Shown: one piece after another, positions 35,727 through 44,577 of the stretch
How the letters are laid out: every line of letters starts with the position of its first letter
How positions within the stretch are numbered: the first letter of the stretch is position 1
Source: a virus
Reading direction: 5' to 3' (one strand)
DNA: 64,000 bases
IMG/VR virus record: IMGVR_UViG_3300047462_000282
Span: 62,001 to 126,000 of that record
The notes under the pieces: model-generated
Told to the model about the DNA's origin: nothing
What the model saw: the letters and a program-made list of their open reading frames with translations, nothing else
Databases searched by the model: none
Position numbers and translations under genes: made by a program

Positions 35727-38700
35727 ATGCCTAAAGCCAATGTAAGTGTCTGCATCATCGTTAAAAACGAGCCCCTTTTAGAAAATTGTCTAAAATCTAT
35801 TCGTGATTATGTGGAAGAAATTGTAATAGTAGATACTGGCTCTACTGACAATACCCCAGAAGTTGCTAAGAGATACGCGAATATTTTTGAAGTTTATAGA
35901 GACTGTAATGATCCTCAAACAGGATTAATTGCAAATTTTTCTAAGGCACGTCAGCGCTCTTTTGATTTAGCAACCAAAAAATGGGTTATGTGGGCTGATG
36001 CTGATGATACTATTGTTGGAATTGAAAATTTACATCAAATAATTGAAGATTTCGAAAAATCTAATTCAGAATTAGATGCAATTTCTTATTTATTTCCATA
36101 TGAGTATGCATATGATGCAAATAATCGATGTACATGTTTACATTACAGAGAAAGAGTATTCTCTAATAAGAAGTTTTTCCGATGGCTTGGACCAGTGCAT
36201 GAAGTTGCTGTACCAAATGAGGGCGCTAGAGTTTCTTTAGTTACTAGAGAAGATATTATATGGAAACATAATCGTCAATATAGTCCAAAAGCGCCAGAGC
36301 CCGGTCGTAATCTACGTATTTTAAGAAAATATTTTGAGGAAGTTGGTGGCAGTGATGCTCGCCAAATGTATTATCTTGGTCTTGAGTGCTGTAATGCTGG
36401 ATTAATCGATGAAGCCATTGGTCATCTTTCAAAGTATGTAGATATTTCTGGATGGGACGACGAGCGCGCCATGGCATGCCTAAAGTTAGTAGATATTTAC
36501 TATGCTAGAGGTGATTGGGAAAATGGGCTCAAGTGGGCATTCAAAACTGTTGCTATTCAAGAAAATTGGGGTGAGGGTTATTTCGCTTTAGCTAAAATGT
36601 TTTATCACTTAGCATCAGCTGGAGGACCCAATGAAAGAAGAAATTGGGAGCGCTGCGTTCATTTTGCAAGAACTGGTCTAAGATTGCCTCCTACCAAAAC
36701 TTTATTGTTTGTCAATCCAAATGAAAGAGAAGTTGACATACATAAATACTTAAATTTAGCACTTAATAAGATAGGTGATGTCAAAGCTGCTCTGGCTAGT
36801 GTTATGATTGCCTTGCAAAAGCAACCTAATGACACAATGTTGGCTAACAACAGAAAATTATATGAAGATTTCTTGGCACGCCAAGAAATCGTTAAGTTTC
36901 TTGGAGCTATGAGGGACAACGGTACGATAAATCAAGCCTCAGTTGAAGCTGTTTCTGCCATCATAAACAATCTTCCAGTGCCTGGTAATTTGATAAATAG
37001 TACGCCTCCAACTGGTAGCACTCCAGTTGTTGTAGATAATCAGTTTCCAATAGCTGGCACAACCTCTAATGGACAAGAGTGGGCTATCCCGAACACATAT
37101 GATTTTTCTGGTTTCCCAATTAAGATGACAGATGAACAGCTGCAAGCAGCAGTCATCATGATTTGGAAACAATACATGTTACATGATGAAGTGTTGTCAG
37201 CCATTTCATTCTTAGAAAATGCGCCATATAATGTACGCCACTCGGTTGCAACAGAGAAAGCCCTAAGTCTTACTAAGGGATGTCTCGAATGGATGGGAAC
37301 AGACGAAGCATTTGAGAAAGTGAACTCTCCAGGTTTAGATAGAGAGGCTGGAACTCCATTACCACTTCAATTAAGAGATTCTGCCGAAGCACATCGTTTT
37401 GATTTGATGATGGCTCATATGAAGCCAAGTTCCTCAATAGTAGACTTTGGTAGCATGGATGGCTGTTTCACAAACCGTTATGGCATGGCAGGACACAAAC
37501 CAGTTGGATTAGATGGCTGTGATCACACGGTCAAATTAGCCAATAGAAAGGCGGCTGAATTCAACACTGGTGCGCAACACATTCACACCTATTTTAGTGA
37601 GGCAGAGAATAAGGTTCCTGCACATTCTTTCGATTACGCAACAAGTACTGATACCTATGAGCACATAAAAGACCCAGTAAAAGAAATGTTTGTTCCTGCC
37701 AAGAAAATGCTCAAGGAAGATGGTACATTTTTGCTTGCAACGCCATATGGTGCGTGGATGCGTGGACAATATATCCCTTGGGCACATCCTTGGAATTGGA
37801 CGCATACCGGAGAGAGCTGGCTGAAAGTCACTCCAAGAGCACACTTAATTGCCCCTACACCTTGGACAGTTGCTGCTGATTTCCAAAAGGCAGGTTATTG
37901 GGTCAAAAATAGTTATGCTGACTTGTGTGCAGATAGCTTTAAGAGTGTCGAGGATCAGGGAAACATTTTCGCAGAGGCTTGCGTTAAGCCGCCATCAAAC
38001 TATCCTGGACTTGATATCGTATTCTTCATCGGTGATGGAGTTGAGCAGTGGACACCAGAAACAGTTAAGAAAACTGGCATTGGTGGCAGCGAACTAATGG
38101 CTATAGAAATGACTAAACGTTTAGCAGCGCTGGGTCACAAAGTTAGGGCATATAATAGCTGCGGCAAAAATGGAGAAGGAATTTATGATGGTGTCGAATA
38201 TAGATTCACTAACAAGTTCCAAGATCTTAAGTGTGACGTACTAGTTGTGTCTCGCCGCGCCGATATGTTGGATGATAAATACAACATCCAAGCCAGCCTA
38301 AAGTTACTTTGGGTTCATGATGTATTTGCAATCAATGCATCTAATAAATTACTACTAAAGGCAGATAAGATTCTTGCCCTTTCAGAATGGCATAAGCAAT
38401 TTCTGATTAGTTATCATAATGTTCATCCAGAACACATCTTAGTAACTAGAAATGGTATTAATTTGTCTAGATTTGAAAAGTCCGTTCCAAGAAACAGATT
38501 CAAAACTGTTAATTCTAGTAGTCCAGATAGATCTTGGCCAGTTCTATTAGATGTTTGGCCAGAAATTAAAGCAAAAGTTCCTCAAGCCGAATTACACTTG
38601 TATTATGGTTTCAAAAATTGGGAATTTTCAGCTCAATATCAGCCAGGACATATGGATTTGATTAATAGATTAAAACAACAAATAAAGGATTTGGAAGGTC

Positions 38701-39131
38701 AAGGAGTTGTCTATCATGATAGAGTGACCCAGGAAAAATTGGCAGAAGAATTCCTGTCTGCTGGCGCATGGATTTATCCAACTTGGTTCTCCGAGACCTC
38801 TTGTATTACTGGAATGGAAGTCCAAGCAGCTGGTTTAAGACCTATTACATCAAGCATTGCTGCGCTTAATGAAACCATTGCTGATAGGGGTGTTAGAATT
38901 GATGGGGATTGGACCACACCAGAGTATAAGAAAAAGTTTGTAGATTCTGTAGTTGCAGCACTTCAAAAGGAAGACAATAGCGACCGAGTTGCACTTCAAC
39001 AATATGCTAAAGAACATTTTAGCCTGGATATATTAGCATCAGACTGGGGAAAGATGTTTGAACAGTTAATAGATTCTAAAAAATCTAATCCTGTCATTCC
39101 ATATCAACCAACGAAAGAGTATACGAAATGA
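35727..39131 (+). CDS. Fused glycosyltransferase GT2-TPR-methyltransferase-GT4
   Basis: A 1134-residue multidomain enzyme. Residues 1-130 are a GT2 glycosyltransferase (VSVCIIVKNEP, IVDTGSTDNT, and the WADADD acidic metal motif). Residues 190-380 are TPR-like helical repeats. About residues 550-740 are a class I SAM methyltransferase (SIVDFGSMDGCF motif I, LDG acidic turn, FDYATSTDTYEHI). About residues 760-1110 are a GT4 transferase (KKTGIGGSEL glycine loop, LALSEWH, RNGINLSRF, and a SETSCITGMEVQAAGLRP donor site). It can plausibly build and methylate a short glycan on a protein. It heads the cassette and overlaps the next gene by ATGA. Fusion of all four parts in a phage is unusual. Confidence 0.9.
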   Translation: MPKANVSVCIIVKNEPLLENCLKSIRDYVEEIVIVDTGSTDNTPEVAKRYANIFEVYRDCNDPQTGLIANFSKARQRSFDLATKKWVMWADADDTIVGIENLHQIIEDFEKSNSELDAISYLFPYEYAYDANNRCTCLHYRERVFSNKKFFRWLGPVHEVAVPNEGARVSLVTREDIIWKHNRQYSPKAPEPGRNLRILRKYFEEVGGSDARQMYYLGLECCNAGLIDEAIGHLSKYVDISGWDDERAMACLKLVDIYYARGDWENGLKWAFKTVAIQENWGEGYFALAKMFYHLASAGGPNERRNWERCVHFARTGLRLPPTKTLLFVNPNEREVDIHKYLNLALNKIGDVKAALASVMIALQKQPNDTMLANNRKLYEDFLARQEIVKFLGAMRDNGTINQASVEAVSAIINNLPVPGNLINSTPPTGSTPVVVDNQFPIAGTTSNGQEWAIPNTYDFSGFPIKMTDEQLQAAVIMIWKQYMLHDEVLSAISFLENAPYNVRHSVATEKALSLTKGCLEWMGTDEAFEKVNSPGLDREAGTPLPLQLRDSAEAHRFDLMMAHMKPSSSIVDFGSMDGCFTNRYGMAGHKPVGLDGCDHTVKLANRKAAEFNTGAQHIHTYFSEAENKVPAHSFDYATSTDTYEHIKDPVKEMFVPAKKMLKEDGTFLLATPYGAWMRGQYIPWAHPWNWTHTGESWLKVTPRAHLIAPTPWTVAADFQKAGYWVKNSYADLCADSFKSVEDQGNIFAEACVKPPSNYPGLDIVFFIGDGVEQWTPETVKKTGIGGSELMAIEMTKRLAALGHKVRAYNSCGKNGEGIYDGVEYRFTNKFQDLKCDVLVVSRRADMLDDKYNIQASLKLLWVHDVFAINASNKLLLKADKILALSEWHKQFLISYHNVHPEHILVTRNGINLSRFEKSVPRNRFKTVNSSSPDRSWPVLLDVWPEIKAKVPQAELHLYYGFKNWEFSAQYQPGHMDLINRLKQQIKDLEGQGVVYHDRVTQEKLAEEFLSAGAWIYPTWFSETSCITGMEVQAAGLRPITSSIAALNETIADRGVRIDGDWTTPEYKKKFVDSVVAALQKEDNSDRVALQQYAKEHFSLDILASDWGKMFEQLIDSKKSNPVIPYQPTKEYTK

Positions 39132-40249
39132 AGATTGCTTTCTTATTCAGTCCTTGGGGAGCTGGCAACAGACCGCTAGATTTTAAAGAGCTTTGGACAA
39201 GTTCCAGAGGCTTGACTGGCAGCGATCTTGGCATTGCCATTATTGCAAAAGAAATGGTTAAACGTGGACATGAGGTTTCTCTGTTTACTTTCCATACTGA
39301 CCCAGCTAACAAGCTAGAATCATGGGAAGGCGTTAAGCTATATAATTTCGAAGATGCTGCAACAGTCATTAAGCCAGATTGGGATGCCGTTATCAGTTGG
39401 AACGAACCAGACGCTCTTCGAGGAATATCTAAGAAGCCTCTTCGTATTTGCAATCAGATGTTAAATGATTTTACTTACTGCAAGCCTGGCTTTGATGATT
39501 TTGTTGATGTTTGGTGTTCCCCATGTCAAATGCATATGGAACATCTTAAAAAAACCGCTCCAGACCCAAAGAAATGGACTGTGCTACCTCTTGGCTGTGA
39601 ACCATCTTGGTACAAAGACGGACCAAGAGTTCCTGGTAGAGTAGTTTGGACGTCTTCTGCTGATCGTGGGCTTCATTTGCTATTACAAGAATGGCCAAAA
39701 ATTAAAGCAGCTGTTCCAGAAGCTCATTTGAAAGTATTCTATAATTTCAACTACTCCCATATAGAAAATCTTGAATTCAATGATCAAAATACTCATCCAC
39801 ATGTAAAGGAAATTGCTAATAGAGCAAGATACATGATGGAAATGATGAAAAGACTGAAACCATTGGGCGTGGAGCATGTGGGTTCTATTAGTCGCGCACG
39901 CATGGAACAAGAATTGAGTGAGGCTATGGTACTAGCTTATCCTGTTTCAACTGTAGCGTTTACCGAAGGATTTTCCATTTCAATAATGGAATCATGTGCA
40001 GCTGGAGTATTTCCTGTTATTTCTGATGCCGATTGTTTAGGAAGCATTTATGGAGGAACAGTACCTATGGTTAAGTCTCCTGCTGGGGAACATATGGCTG
40101 AATTTGATTCTTTAGTAATTAAAGGATTAACTGATTCATCTTATCGTTCAGAAGTTATAGATAAGTGCAAGAAGTTTTCTCTAAACTATACTTGGACTAG
40201 TATTGCTGAAAAACTAGAAACACTAATCAAAAAATATCCGGAAATATAA
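39128..40249 (+). CDS. GT4-like glycosyltransferase
   Basis: A 373-residue glycosyltransferase of the GT-B fold. The N-terminus MKIAFLFSPWGAG is the acceptor-side Rossmann strand. TSSADRGLHLLLQEWP and the following strand resemble the linker and nucleotide-binding region of GT4 enzymes. EGFSISIMESCAAG is the EX7E-like donor-sugar site (FxEGFxxxxxE), and the C-terminal helix closes the fold. It overlaps both neighbours (ATGA at 39128, TAATG at 40249), so it is translated with the fused enzyme and the cupin. Donor and acceptor are unknown. Confidence 0.88.
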   Translation: MKIAFLFSPWGAGNRPLDFKELWTSSRGLTGSDLGIAIIAKEMVKRGHEVSLFTFHTDPANKLESWEGVKLYNFEDAATVIKPDWDAVISWNEPDALRGISKKPLRICNQMLNDFTYCKPGFDDFVDVWCSPCQMHMEHLKKTAPDPKKWTVLPLGCEPSWYKDGPRVPGRVVWTSSADRGLHLLLQEWPKIKAAVPEAHLKVFYNFNYSHIENLEFNDQNTHPHVKEIANRARYMMEMMKRLKPLGVEHVGSISRARMEQELSEAMVLAYPVSTVAFTEGFSISIMESCAAGVFPVISDADCLGSIYGGTVPMVKSPAGEHMAEFDSLVIKGLTDSSYRSEVIDKCKKFSLNYTWTSIAEKLETLIKKYPEI

Positions 40250-40668
40250 TGAAAAATAAAGAATATACCAGTTTAGTTAATGAGGGTAAATTTCCAAGTG
40301 AACTTCGTGTTCCATTGGATAAACCATTCGAAGATGCTAGGGGCAAAATCCAAAATCTTGTGCTAGATCCAATTACTAGCGTTGCAATCATTACCAGTAA
40401 AGCTGGAACGGTTAGATCGAATCATTATCATAAGACTGATTGGCATTATTTATATGTTATTTCTGGCTCTATGAAATATTATGAGCGAGATGTTGACTCT
40501 GATAATCAAATTGAGCCTATTGTTGTAAAAGCAGGCGAAATGGTATTTACAGGACCAATGAAAGTTCACAAAACAGAGTTTTTAGAAGATACCGTGATGA
40601 TGAGCTTTGCAAAGAATGTCAGAGATCATGAGCATCACGAAGAGGATGTTGTTCGCGTGGAGTTCTAA
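40249..40668 (+). CDS. Cupin-fold sugar isomerase/epimerase-like protein
   Basis: A 139-residue single cupin domain. FEDARGKIQNLVL is a strand set also seen in nucleotide-sugar cupins (RmlC/QdtA/WxcM relatives). The cupin metal or active-site motif is SNHYHKTDWHYLYVISG with its paired histidines, followed by AGEMVFTGPMKVHKTEF. It is a plausible 3,4-ketoisomerase or epimerase of a 4-keto-6-deoxy sugar made by the dehydratase at 42786. A simple binding cupin cannot be excluded. Overlaps couple it to the GT and the methyltransferase. The C-terminus has a His/Glu cluster (DHEHHEED). Confidence 0.78.
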   Translation: MKNKEYTSLVNEGKFPSELRVPLDKPFEDARGKIQNLVLDPITSVAIITSKAGTVRSNHYHKTDWHYLYVISGSMKYYERDVDSDNQIEPIVVKAGEMVFTGPMKVHKTEFLEDTVMMSFAKNVRDHEHHEEDVVRVEF

Positions 40669-41864
40669 TGAAAGTATTTGAATGCAGACTGTGTAAGGGA
40701 AGACTAAGTGAGCCCAAGATAAATCTTGGGAAAACTCCGCTTGCTAATGAGTTTGTAAAAACTAAAGAGCCTCAGGACTTGTTTCCGCTGGAAGTATGTG
40801 TTTGCGAGTCTTGTGAACACTATCAGTTAAATGAGCAAGTAGAGCCCGAAAGAATGTTTAGAAACTATCTTTTCGTTGCTGGGACATCTCCAGTTAATGT
40901 TGAACATTTCAGACAATACGCCCTCCAAATGGTTGAAAGATTTGATTTACAATCTGATAGTAAAGTGCTAGATATCGCCAGCAATGATGGTACCTTATTG
41001 AAGCACTTCAAAGATTTAGGTTTGCAAATACTTGGCATTGACCCGGCTGTAAATTTAGCCGAAAAAGCTACTAAAAATGGCATAGAGACGATTGCGGAAT
41101 TTTTTACCGAACAATATGCTGATGTTATGCTGGAGAAATATGGTCAATTTGATTTGATTACAGCAAACAATGTGTTTGCTCATGTGCCCGATATGATTGG
41201 ATTTGCAAAGGGTGTAAAAAAACTTCTCAAACCAAATGGAGTTTTTACTTTTGAAGTATCTTATTTTGGCGATGTATGTGATAAAACTTTATTTGATACT
41301 ATTTATCATGAACATACCAGTTATCATACGGTGAAACCACTAATATCATTTTTCAATCAATATCAAATGGAAGTATTTGATATTGAGCCTATAACTAATC
41401 ATGGCGGCTCTATTCGTGTATATGTTGAAAATGCATATGGAGATTACTCTGCTTTGAGTCTTGACTCTTTTATTCATTCGAAATATTATATGGAAAATAA
41501 AGTAGCTAGATTACAAAAAGATATCAAGCTGCTTGGATATGAATTAAGAGAAAAATTACAAGAGCTAAAGTCACAAGGAAAATCTATTGCCATCTATGGG
41601 GTACCAGCAAAAGCAACCACGCTCATGTATGCTTTGAATATCGATGAAAATATGATTGATTTTGCTGTGGATGATGCACCTTTAAAGCAAGGAACATTTA
41701 CACCGGGCAAACACATTCCAGTTTTCCCAACTAAAATGATTTATGCTAAGCATCCTGACTATCTTCTAGTTTTAGCGTGGAATTTTGCCGATTCTATCAT
41801 TGAAAGACATCGCAATTTTGGTGGCAAGTTCATCGTTCCAATTCCGGAACTAAAGGAAGTTTGA
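40668..41864 (+). CDS. Sugar C-methyltransferase, TylC3/EvaC-like
   Basis: A 398-residue protein in three parts. The N-terminal zinc-binding domain has CRLCKG and CESCEH pairs and the LGKTPLANEF strand typical of this family. The middle SAM domain has VLDIASNDGTLL and GIDPAVNLA. The C-terminal domain begins IYGVPAKATTLMY and ends LAWNF. The IYHEHTSYHT motif is the conserved active-site HEH of NDP-hexose C-methyltransferases such as TylC3 and EvaC. It should place a methyl branch on carbon 3 of a 4-keto deoxysugar. The whole architecture is present, so the family call is strong; the exact substrate is unknown. Confidence 0.92.
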   Translation: MKVFECRLCKGRLSEPKINLGKTPLANEFVKTKEPQDLFPLEVCVCESCEHYQLNEQVEPERMFRNYLFVAGTSPVNVEHFRQYALQMVERFDLQSDSKVLDIASNDGTLLKHFKDLGLQILGIDPAVNLAEKATKNGIETIAEFFTEQYADVMLEKYGQFDLITANNVFAHVPDMIGFAKGVKKLLKPNGVFTFEVSYFGDVCDKTLFDTIYHEHTSYHTVKPLISFFNQYQMEVFDIEPITNHGGSIRVYVENAYGDYSALSLDSFIHSKYYMENKVARLQKDIKLLGYELREKLQELKSQGKSIAIYGVPAKATTLMYALNIDENMIDFAVDDAPLKQGTFTPGKHIPVFPTKMIYAKHPDYLLVLAWNFADSIIERHRNFGGKFIVPIPELKEV

Positions 41865-42778
41865 TGTTTTATTTTAGACACGTTAATAGGATGACTTATC
41901 CACAAAAGCACGTATTAGTTTGTGAGGATGATCTTACACAGCAAAAAAGAATAGCAGAACATTTTAGTTCGGTATTTGATACTCAAGGAATAGTTCAGTT
42001 CAGTTTTGTACCTGGTGCTGTGGCAGCCGCATCAATCATTAGCAGCTGTAAAATTGATTTGGTAATTTTAGATCATGACATGCCTGAGGGCAATGGGGCT
42101 GATTTGATAGCTTGGATGAAAGAAAATAAGAAGGATATCCCAATAATTACCTTTTCTGGAATTGCTCAGAATAATGCTAACATGATGGCTGCGGGCGCCA
42201 CTCATCTAGCCGGGAAAGAAGAAGTTATTAGAGGGCAAGTCGATGATCTTATTAAAACAATACTTGGATTAAAACAAGCTAATGTTGGAATTGCTGAAAC
42301 ATACGTTAATACTGTTTGTATCAACACACCTACTGCTACTAGATATTGGGTCATGCCAAATATAATGGTTGGTGGCAGTGTGACAAGCAAAGAAGACTGG
42401 GAACATTTGCAAAAAGCCTACAATATGGGCGCCGTTATCAACGTTGAAACAGAGCATTCTGATGTTGGTAAAGGAATTGATAAACTTCTAGAAATTCAAG
42501 TTCCAGATAATGGTACGCCATTTCCATTTGATGTCGTTAAAAAGGCAGTGCTATTTTCTAAAAATAACATGGATAAAAACATCTATGTGCACTGCCAAAT
42601 GGGAGCTTCACGTAGCCCAGCATTTGCATATGCGGTTTTAAGATACTGTTATAATATGACCCCTCAGCAAGCTTTAGAAAAAATAAATGAGAGCTATCCA
42701 TCTCACAATTATGGTTATCACGGCTATCATCAAACCTATATTGGATCAATAGAACAAGCTTTAGCTGAATTGATATAA
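41864..42778 (+). CDS. Response-regulator receiver fused to dual-specificity phosphatase
   Basis: A 304-residue protein. Residues 10-130 are a receiver domain: the acidic pair in VCEDD, the phospho-acceptor Asp in ILDHDMPEGNG, a Ser/Thr in ITFSGIA and a Lys in LAGKEE. Residues 155-300 are a dual-specificity phosphatase with the loop VHCQMGASRSPAFAY (CX5R, near residues 240-255). The start is ATG 41864, overlapping the previous stop by one base with a GGAAG ribosome site. Phosphorylation of the receiver by a host kinase could switch the phosphatase. No output DNA-binding domain is present. It is embedded in the sugar cassette and co-translated with it, which is unexpected. Confidence 0.88.
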   Translation: MFYFRHVNRMTYPQKHVLVCEDDLTQQKRIAEHFSSVFDTQGIVQFSFVPGAVAAASIISSCKIDLVILDHDMPEGNGADLIAWMKENKKDIPIITFSGIAQNNANMMAAGATHLAGKEEVIRGQVDDLIKTILGLKQANVGIAETYVNTVCINTPTATRYWVMPNIMVGGSVTSKEDWEHLQKAYNMGAVINVETEHSDVGKGIDKLLEIQVPDNGTPFPFDVVKKAVLFSKNNMDKNIYVHCQMGASRSPAFAYAVLRYCYNMTPQQALEKINESYPSHNYGYHGYHQTYIGSIEQALAELI

Positions 42779-42785
42779 AGGTTAT

Positions 42786-43751
42786 ATGAAGAAAATACTT
42801 GTAACAGGCTCATGTGGATTCATTTTCTCTAATTTTATGAGAAAAGTAATACGAGAGACTGCCTATTACGATTTTGTTAGTGTAGATAAAGTAATTGCTC
42901 CATATAATCGTTATAATGTGGAAATTAATCAAGACCACAATTTTTACATGGGTGACATTGCTGATGAAATGTTTATGAATAATGTATTTAGCATTGAAAA
43001 GCCAGATATTATCATTCATGGTGCAGCAGAAAGTTTTGTAGACGATTCCATTAGAAGTGCAGGACCATTTATTCATTCCAATGTTGTTGGAACGCAGGTT
43101 ATGGTAGACCTGGCACTCAAACATGGAGTAGAGCGTTTTGTGTATGTTAGCACTGACGAAGTATATGGACAACTAACTAGTGACAAAGATGAATCTTGGA
43201 CCGAAAAGTCTCCACTCAGCCCTAGAAATCCATACTCAGCATCTAAAGCAGCTGGGGAGCTAATTGTTAAGGCAGCCAACCAAACTCACGGTTTAAATTA
43301 TAACATTACCAGGTGCTGCAATAACTACGGACCTAGCCAACCGCCCCGTAACTTAATTCCTAAAGCCATTTCCTGCATACTAAACGGGACGCCCATTCCT
43401 ATCCATGGAAATGGAAAGCAGTTCCGTGAATGGATTTATGTAGAGGATCATTGCTCTGCTATCATGAAGATTGTAAAAGATGCTCCATTGAATGAGACAT
43501 ACAACATTGGTTCGGGTATTGAGTCCACCAATCTTAAAATGGTACATAAAATTTCCAAATTAATTGGAAATGAAGGTGCTGTGGTCAATTTTGTCAAGGA
43601 CCGTCCTGGACATGATTTCAGATACTCGGTTGATTGTGCCAAAATACACAATTTAGGCTGGTTCCCAAGTTTTGATTTTGATGCAGGCATGAATAAATGT
43701 GTTGATTGGTATCTTAACAATAAGTGGTATTTAGATTCAGTCAAATTATGA
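42786..43751 (+). CDS. dTDP-glucose 4,6-dehydratase-like (RmlB family)
   Basis: A 321-residue extended short-chain dehydrogenase. The N-terminal dinucleotide motif is TGSCGFIFSN, in which the third Gly of GxxGxxG is Phe. The catalytic STDEVYG carries the Thr-Asp-Glu seen in RmlB, the YSASKAAGE motif gives Tyr and Lys, and DRPGHDFRY near the C-terminus is an RmlB-type sugar-nucleotide signature. It should convert an NDP-hexose to its 4-keto-6-deoxy form. The unusual Gly-rich loop may alter cofactor binding. It overlaps the oxidoreductase by ATGA. No nucleotidyltransferase for making the NDP-sugar is visible nearby, so the host would supply it. Confidence 0.9.
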   Translation: MKKILVTGSCGFIFSNFMRKVIRETAYYDFVSVDKVIAPYNRYNVEINQDHNFYMGDIADEMFMNNVFSIEKPDIIIHGAAESFVDDSIRSAGPFIHSNVVGTQVMVDLALKHGVERFVYVSTDEVYGQLTSDKDESWTEKSPLSPRNPYSASKAAGELIVKAANQTHGLNYNITRCCNNYGPSQPPRNLIPKAISCILNGTPIPIHGNGKQFREWIYVEDHCSAIMKIVKDAPLNETYNIGSGIESTNLKMVHKISKLIGNEGAVVNFVKDRPGHDFRYSVDCAKIHNLGWFPSFDFDAGMNKCVDWYLNNKWYLDSVKL

Positions 43752-44539
43752 AAAATTTATTGTTAATTGGTAATGGTAAATGGGGACAAAAATATATCTC
43801 TACTTTATCTGCATTTCCAAATGTAAAATTACAAGTTGCTACTCGTAGTAATTGGAAATCTCTTGTAGATGAGCGTCCCGATGGTGTAATGGTATGCACT
43901 CCACCAGAGTCTCATGTAGAGTTAGCGGCTTATTCTCTTGAAAAAGACATTCCAACTATGATAGAAAAACCACTCAGCCTATCAGTTGCAGAGGCAAGTA
44001 TACTACAGAAATTCTCAGCACCTATCCTTGTTAATCATATTCATCTTTTCTCTACTGCTTATCAAAATTTACAAAGAATGATTAAGCCACACACTATTGA
44101 TAAAATAGTTTCGTTAGGCTATAACAATGGACCCATTAGAAGTTATTCTAGTCTTTGGGATTATGGCTGTCATGATTTATCTATGATTTTAGATTTAACT
44201 AGAACTTTTCCATTTGGAATCCAAGCTAATCAAATTTCTACTGATACTGGAAGTTTGTTTAATATAAAATTAGATTTTGTAACCTTTTCTGCAGAGAGTC
44301 TTGTAGGAAATGGTGGGCAAAAGCCAGTCAGGAAGCTAAAGGTGGAGTGTGGTGGTCTTAAAATAGCCTATGATGATAAAATGCGCTCACCTAATCACTC
44401 TCCTCCTTTAACAAACGCCCTCAATACCTTTATTAGAGCAATTGATGGGGAGAAAGATTATAGATTAGGTTTAGACTTATCAATAAAAGTCATTAAAATA
44501 CTAGAATCTTGTCACAATCTGCTGAATTTGCCTCATTAA
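43748..44539 (+). CDS. Gfo/Idh/MocA-family oxidoreductase
   Basis: A 263-residue protein, short for the family. It begins with the Rossmann strand LLLIGNGKWGQKY, continues with a VMVCTPPESHVELA segment and the MIEKPLSLS motif containing the EKP signature. The C-terminal beta domain is shorter than usual (families often reach 330-380 residues). In branched deoxysugar pathways such enzymes act as 3-ketoreductases (KijD10 type), which would fit the methyltransferase and dehydratase beside it. ATG 43748 (ATGA overlap) is preferred over the longer frame from 43724. Confidence 0.85.
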   Translation: MKNLLLIGNGKWGQKYISTLSAFPNVKLQVATRSNWKSLVDERPDGVMVCTPPESHVELAAYSLEKDIPTMIEKPLSLSVAEASILQKFSAPILVNHIHLFSTAYQNLQRMIKPHTIDKIVSLGYNNGPIRSYSSLWDYGCHDLSMILDLTRTFPFGIQANQISTDTGSLFNIKLDFVTFSAESLVGNGGQKPVRKLKVECGGLKIAYDDKMRSPNHSPPLTNALNTFIRAIDGEKDYRLGLDLSIKVIKILESCHNLLNLPH

Positions 44540-44577
44540 TTTGGTATATCTCTTATAAGACCTATGCTGGAGGTTGA

